The notes below the pieces were generated by a model that had not been told where the DNA came from, ran no database searches, and saw only the letters and a list, made by a program, of their open reading frames with translations. Below, in pieces: positions 51,501 through 57,500 of a stretch of DNA of 64,000 nt. Both the position numbers and the translations under genes were made by a program. Every line of letters begins with the position of its first letter. The stretch's first letter is position 1. Origin of the DNA: Sarcophilus harrisii (lineage: Eukaryota; Chordata; Mammalia; Dasyuromorphia; Dasyuridae); NCBI RefSeq assembly GCF_902635505.1, contig NC_045432.1:73229823-73293822 (forward strand). Reading direction: 5' to 3'.

Positions 51501-54500
51501 TGGCCAAATAAGTTATGGTACATGGATTTGATGGAATACTACTATGCTATAAATGTTCAACGGTTTTTAATTTTCAATTTTATTAATCTCTCCTTTGATT
51601 TTCAGGATTTCTATTTTACTGTTTAGTTGAGGATTTAAATTTGTCTTCTTTATAATTTTTGTAACTGTCTTCCCACTTCACTGATCAATTATTTCTTTTA
51701 CTGATTTAAGAATTTATAGATATAAATTACTACCTTCTGTCTTTTTTACTTCAGCTGAAGCATAATAGATTCTGCTCTAATTTTGAAATGCTGTCTTTCT
51801 GTTTCAAGTGTGTTCTTTGTAAACAATGTATTCTTGGATTCTGGTTTCTAATCCATTCTTTTCACTTCCACTCTAAGAAAATTCATCCCATTCACATTCA
51901 AAGTTGATTGATTAACTGTTTATTTCCCTCTATCCTATTTTCTTCAGTTTATCCTTCTCTTTTTAACACAGTGCCCACCTCAAGAGTCTGTTTTGCTTCT
52001 CACCACTACCTCTCAATCTACCATTCCCCACTCCTTTTACTTAGTCCATCCTACTTCCCTATTGGGTAGTATGAATTTCTATACCTAATTGTAGAGGAGA
52101 ACCTTTAAGGTTACATTTTGCTCAGTCAAATGCTGTGTCTACATATGTACTTGTGCAAGTATGTATGTATGCACACGTGCACGTGGAATATACAGCTGAA
52201 TGGATCTTGTATTCCTTATACCTTTCTCTCAACTATGTAAAATGAAGATGGAAAAGATATGAAAAACAGTCTGTGGAGATTGGCTAAGATGACAGGAAAA
52301 AATAATGATGATTGATGGAGGGGATGTGGGAAAACTGGGACATTGATTCATTGTTGGTGGAGTTGTGAACGAATCCAACCATTTTGGAGAGTAGTTTGGA
52401 ACTATGCTCAAAAAGTTATCAAACTGTGCATACCCTTTGATCCAGCAGTGTTACTACTGGGATTATATCCCAAAGAGATTATAAAGAAGGGAAAGGGACC
52501 TGTATGTGCACGAATGTTTGTGGCAGCCCTTTTTGTAGTGGCTAGAAACTGGAAACTGAATGGATGTCCATCAGTTGGAGAATGGCTGAATAAATTGTGG
52601 TATATGAAAATTATGGAATATTACTGTTCTGTAAGAAATGACCAACAGGATGATTTCAGAAAGGCCTGGAGAGACTTACACGAACTGATGCTGAGTGAAA
52701 TGAGCAGGACCAGGAGATCATTATATACTTCAACAACAATACTAGATGATGACCAGTTCTGATGGATCAGGCCATCCTCAGCAACGAGATCAACCAAATC
52801 ATTTCTAATGGAGCAGTAATGAACTGAACTAGCTATACCCAGAAAAAGAACTCTGGGAGATGACTAAAAACCATTACATTGAATTCCCAATCCCTATATT
52901 TATGCCCACCTGCATTTTTGATTTTCTTCACAAGCTAATTGTACAATAATTCAGAGTCTGATTCTTTTTGTACAGCAAAATAACGTTTTGGTCATGTATA
53001 CTTATTGTGTATCTAAGTTATATTTTAATATATTTAACATCTACTGGTCATCCTGCCATCTGGGGGAGGGGGTGAGGGGTAAGAGGTGAAAAATTGGAAC
53101 AAGAGGTTTGGCAATTTTTAATGCTGTAAAGTTACCCATGTATATATCCTGTAAATAAAGGGCTATTAAATAAAAACAAACAAACAAAAAAAAAAACCAG
53201 TCTGTGGAAAAGATCCTCCCTATTATTTTTGTCAAAGTGCCCCTTGGACCATTCTTAAAGACTTTAAAAAAAGGTGAGAAAGCATGAGTCAATAGCTACT
53301 GAAGTCACACAGCAAAACTGTGGGCCCAGCTTTACCTCCAAGTTCCTGGTTCTTAGAGAGGTAGCAAGATGTGGACATTTGGAAAGTTACTTCACAGAAT
53401 TTAAATAGGCAGATTTATTCCATATATGCTCCAGGTTCTCTCCAAGGCTTATCAAGATGGGTGAAAAGAAACCCAACCTCCCCGGACCCACAGCAATATA
53501 ATGTAGTAGGAGGTGTCCAAAAAATAGGGGAGGAGGCAAAAACTGGCTGACATTTACTAGCTCTAAGAACCTTAGCAAGTTGTTTTATTACTCTGAGTCT
53601 CAGGTTCCTTCATCTATAAAACATGAATAATAATAATTCAACTCAACAAACACATAGTTTTTATACAACCCACCTCACTTGAAGCCTACTTAAGACTGAA
53701 ATTTCTCATCTATAAAATTTATTTGGCCACTAAGTACTTAATAAGCACCTACTAATGTCCAGCACTATATAAAGTGCTAGAGACCAAGACAAAACTAAAC
53801 CACCAAAGAATTCTTGACCCTCAATGTACTTAAAATCTATTGGGAGAAAACAACATGTAGCAAATAACTCCCTCTCTATTTTGTGGGAAGTGAACCTTAA
53901 AGGAAGACAGGAACTCAGTAAGAAACAAGAGAGGAAGTAGGGTTTTCCAGACAGAAGGGAAAGTCTACTGGTAACACTTCACAGAACAATTGTGAGGCTG
54001 AATTAAGCGAATATATGGAAAACACTTTAAAAAGTAACTCTCTCTATAAAAATTATTGTTCATAGTAGTAATAAAACATATGAGAAATACTTTCAACTAT
54101 CCAACTAATTTCAATACTTAAAAGGATGTCAATTTTATTCATATGGGTATTCCTTTCACTGGAAGAGATTTCCATCCCTTTATGAAACTGAATAAAAAGT
54201 GTTAGAGAGTGGTTTTAGCCAAAAAAATCTTTCACTTGGTGGCCAACCTGGAGTTGAGACTCCCTGAACTTGAATATGCTGAAGCAAGAGATGTGCTCTC
54301 CAGCCCAAACTCCAAACTTTTCAAGCTTAATAGCATATGTCGAAGTTTCCCTGTGAGAGTCTTCAAGAACTCAAGGGACACATCAGTACTTCAATGAGAT
54401 TCTAGAATAATGGATTACTGGTAGTCGTCCAGGAGCTCACTATTTTTATTCAACTGGTTCTTAAATAACTTGTTTTTTAAAATAAGGACAACATGGTAAA

Positions 54501-57500
54501 GACAATCAACTCTCAAAGACTTAGGAAATCCAATCAACACAAGGACAACCCGGTATTCCAAAGGGCTCCTGATGAAACATGCTGCTTATGGACTGCCAGA
54601 GAGGTGCCAGTCTCAAAATAGAAAATGGCGCACATATTTTTTGGATATGGTCAATGTAGGAATTTGTTTTCCTTGACCATGTATTATGCTACAATGGTTT
54701 TCTTTTTATTTTTGTCAAAGGGGATAGGTAAAAAAGAGAATGAAATGCAATAAACATCATTGAAAAAATGACCTTTAATTTTAAAATCTGAATTTTTCTG
54801 CAACATAACGCTGCATTTTCTATAATAACCTAAGTATCTATCCATATAATTATTCTACCTCAATTTACTTTATGTTTCAAAGGAATATTTGCTGTGGATA
54901 AACACTATCTGTAAATAAATCAGTGAAGCAGAGCTCCAAATACGAAGAGTATTCCCTCTTATTTCATAGTTAGAGATCGCTACTTAATGTTGGACTTAAA
55001 CTAGAAACTTAATGAATAAAAAGTGACATGCAGGAAGTCATAAGCTTAATTCAGCACTACTTCATATTTTCCTAGTGCTTGAAGGCTTTGAAATGGATTT
55101 TCCTATGCTATTTCACTTGTGCCTCTAAGCTATCTTGTGATGGAGGTAGGGCAGCTCCTTTTCCTCCAATTCAAAACAGGGAAAAAAAGGTTTAAAAGTG
55201 GCTCAGTAACTTGTCCAAGAAACTAAAAGTACTCAAGTCATGACTTCTATTATAGTTATCTTTGCTCTTTACCACTTCACCTCTGACATGATATCCATCA
55301 ATAGAGATTATGAATTTTATAAAGTGAAATTACTTAGAAGGCCTCTTATCCCAATAAATCTGAGAAGAGCCCAGTAGATAGAGCATGGGATTTGAAGACA
55401 GAAAAAGCAGTTTCAAATCCAACTTCAGCAGATATTTACTAACTGTATGAACCTGAGCCAGTCACTTAGCCTGATTTTCTCAATTTCCTCACCTGTAAAA
55501 TGAGTAATCTACTTCCTAGGGTTGTGAGGATCAAAGAGCTCAGCACACACATAGAAGATACTTACTAAATGTTGGCTAGCATTACAGTCGCCTCATGATG
55601 AATCTTAATGCCTTAAACCACTGAAACTTGCTGCTACTTTTCATGAGGTTCAAGTTCTTCTACCACCTAACCCAAGTTTCAGCTTAACTACCCCCAAAGC
55701 TAAGTCCGCATCTGCAACCCCGGCCTTGGTCTAACTCGTCACTTCCTACTTGGCAGGGCTATCCCATCACTAAAGAACAGGGGTCCTCAATCTAGCTGCC
55801 TTCACACTTTGGCTAGTTGTCATCCAGCCAAACTCAGCCAGCAGACTTTGGGAACCTACGCCTTAATCAATTCAAAAGTATGGTAGGTGATCCAGATAGT
55901 TTTTTTCTTCATCCCTGGCATTACTGTTGATGTTGTTCAGTCTTGTCTGACTCTTCATGACCCCATTGGGGGTTTTCTTGGCCAAGACACTCAACTGACT
56001 TGCCATTTCCTTCTCTAGCTCATTTGACAGATGAGGAAACTGAGAAAAATAGGATTCAGTGACTTGCCCAGGGTCACACAGCTAAGAAGTGTCTGAGGCC
56101 ACTTTTGGCCTGAGTCTTCCCGACGCCAGGCCCAGCACTTTCCACTATACCACCTAGCTGCCACTCTTGGCGCTACTGTTCTTCATTTATGTGGAGAATC
56201 AAAAGTTAGCTCTAGTACTATCATTAGAAGTTTCATATTCAGGCATTTGGAAATGAATGCTGTAGTTTAGAGCTAAGTCCTTATAATGGAACTATCCTAT
56301 CCTAAGACTGATTTGCACATATATTATCTGCACAAAAACTTTGATACTGAATCAATGAAACCACTCAGCAAGCACTTAATAAACAGCTCCTCTCCCTGGG
56401 AACAAAGACCAAAAGTAAAGTTTCTGTCCTCAAAGAGTTGATAATCTTCTGGAAGGCTGAGAGGACACAGATGAGTAAATACAAATTATATACAAAGTAA
56501 ACAAAGTGAGGAGGTAGAGAACTATAATATTTTCTATTGCATAAAACTGATGCTAAAGGCATTTTTAAAATTTAATTGGACTCGAAGCCTGGAAGACTGG
56601 AAGAGTTCAAACCCCATCTCCTTTTGTGAACATGGACAGGCCATTTCACCTGTGACTCAGATTCCTTATCTGTAAAAGGAGGATAATAAATGCTCCCACA
56701 TTTCACAAATCAGCTCATAATGAGTTAATATTTGTGAAGTACTTTGCAAACCTTCAAACACTATGGAAATGTTAGCTAATATTAAGTTTGACAAGTCATA
56801 TTCCATTTTTAGTGGAAGGGAAAAAACAGCGATTAATATTTCTACTAATGATTCTTAATACTAGGACAACTTTTGATAAAAGAGGAAAAATCTGACGTTA
56901 CTCTAGCAATACAATTACTTCTGTCATGACATCTGGCTTTTAATAAAAAAAATATCAAAGGCATTTGCCCAAAAGAGAACAAAACTGGAACAACAGAAGG
57001 AAGTTGCTGAGCAGTAGAATGAGGCAGATTTCCACACACATTCACTTCCTAACAATCATATGCCAATTCAAAAAGGAGATGAACTGACCACCTTGGGAGG
57101 GCAAACAAAGGCTAGATGAACATACCAAGAACCTCTCAACTGGTTCCCCCCCCCCCAGTCTCTGCCCTTTCTGATCTATCCTATATATTGCTAGAAGATT
57201 AATCTTTCTTTTTCATTGCTCAGAAATCTTCAATGGATCCCTGTGTCTGACAGGCTAAAACTTTAATTGTCAGGACAGCATTCAAGACCTACACGATTCA
57301 GAGACAATATCCCTCTGTGAACAAACTTCTTAGCATCCTCCCTTTCCAAACCCCACATAGCCCCATCTGCTCACTCCTCCCCCAGACATCCCTTACTCAT
57401 TCTTGTCTCTTTTTAAAAGCACACATTCTTATTATTTCTCAATGAGGAGTGTTCTCCTTTCTTCCTCAATTCAAAGGCCACTTCCTCTATCAAGTCTTCC

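Noticed and set aside
52343-52762. 139-codon open frame on the plus strand that could pass for a gene
   Set aside because: It is the ORF2 C-terminus of an L1 copy bounded by an 11-bp target duplication.
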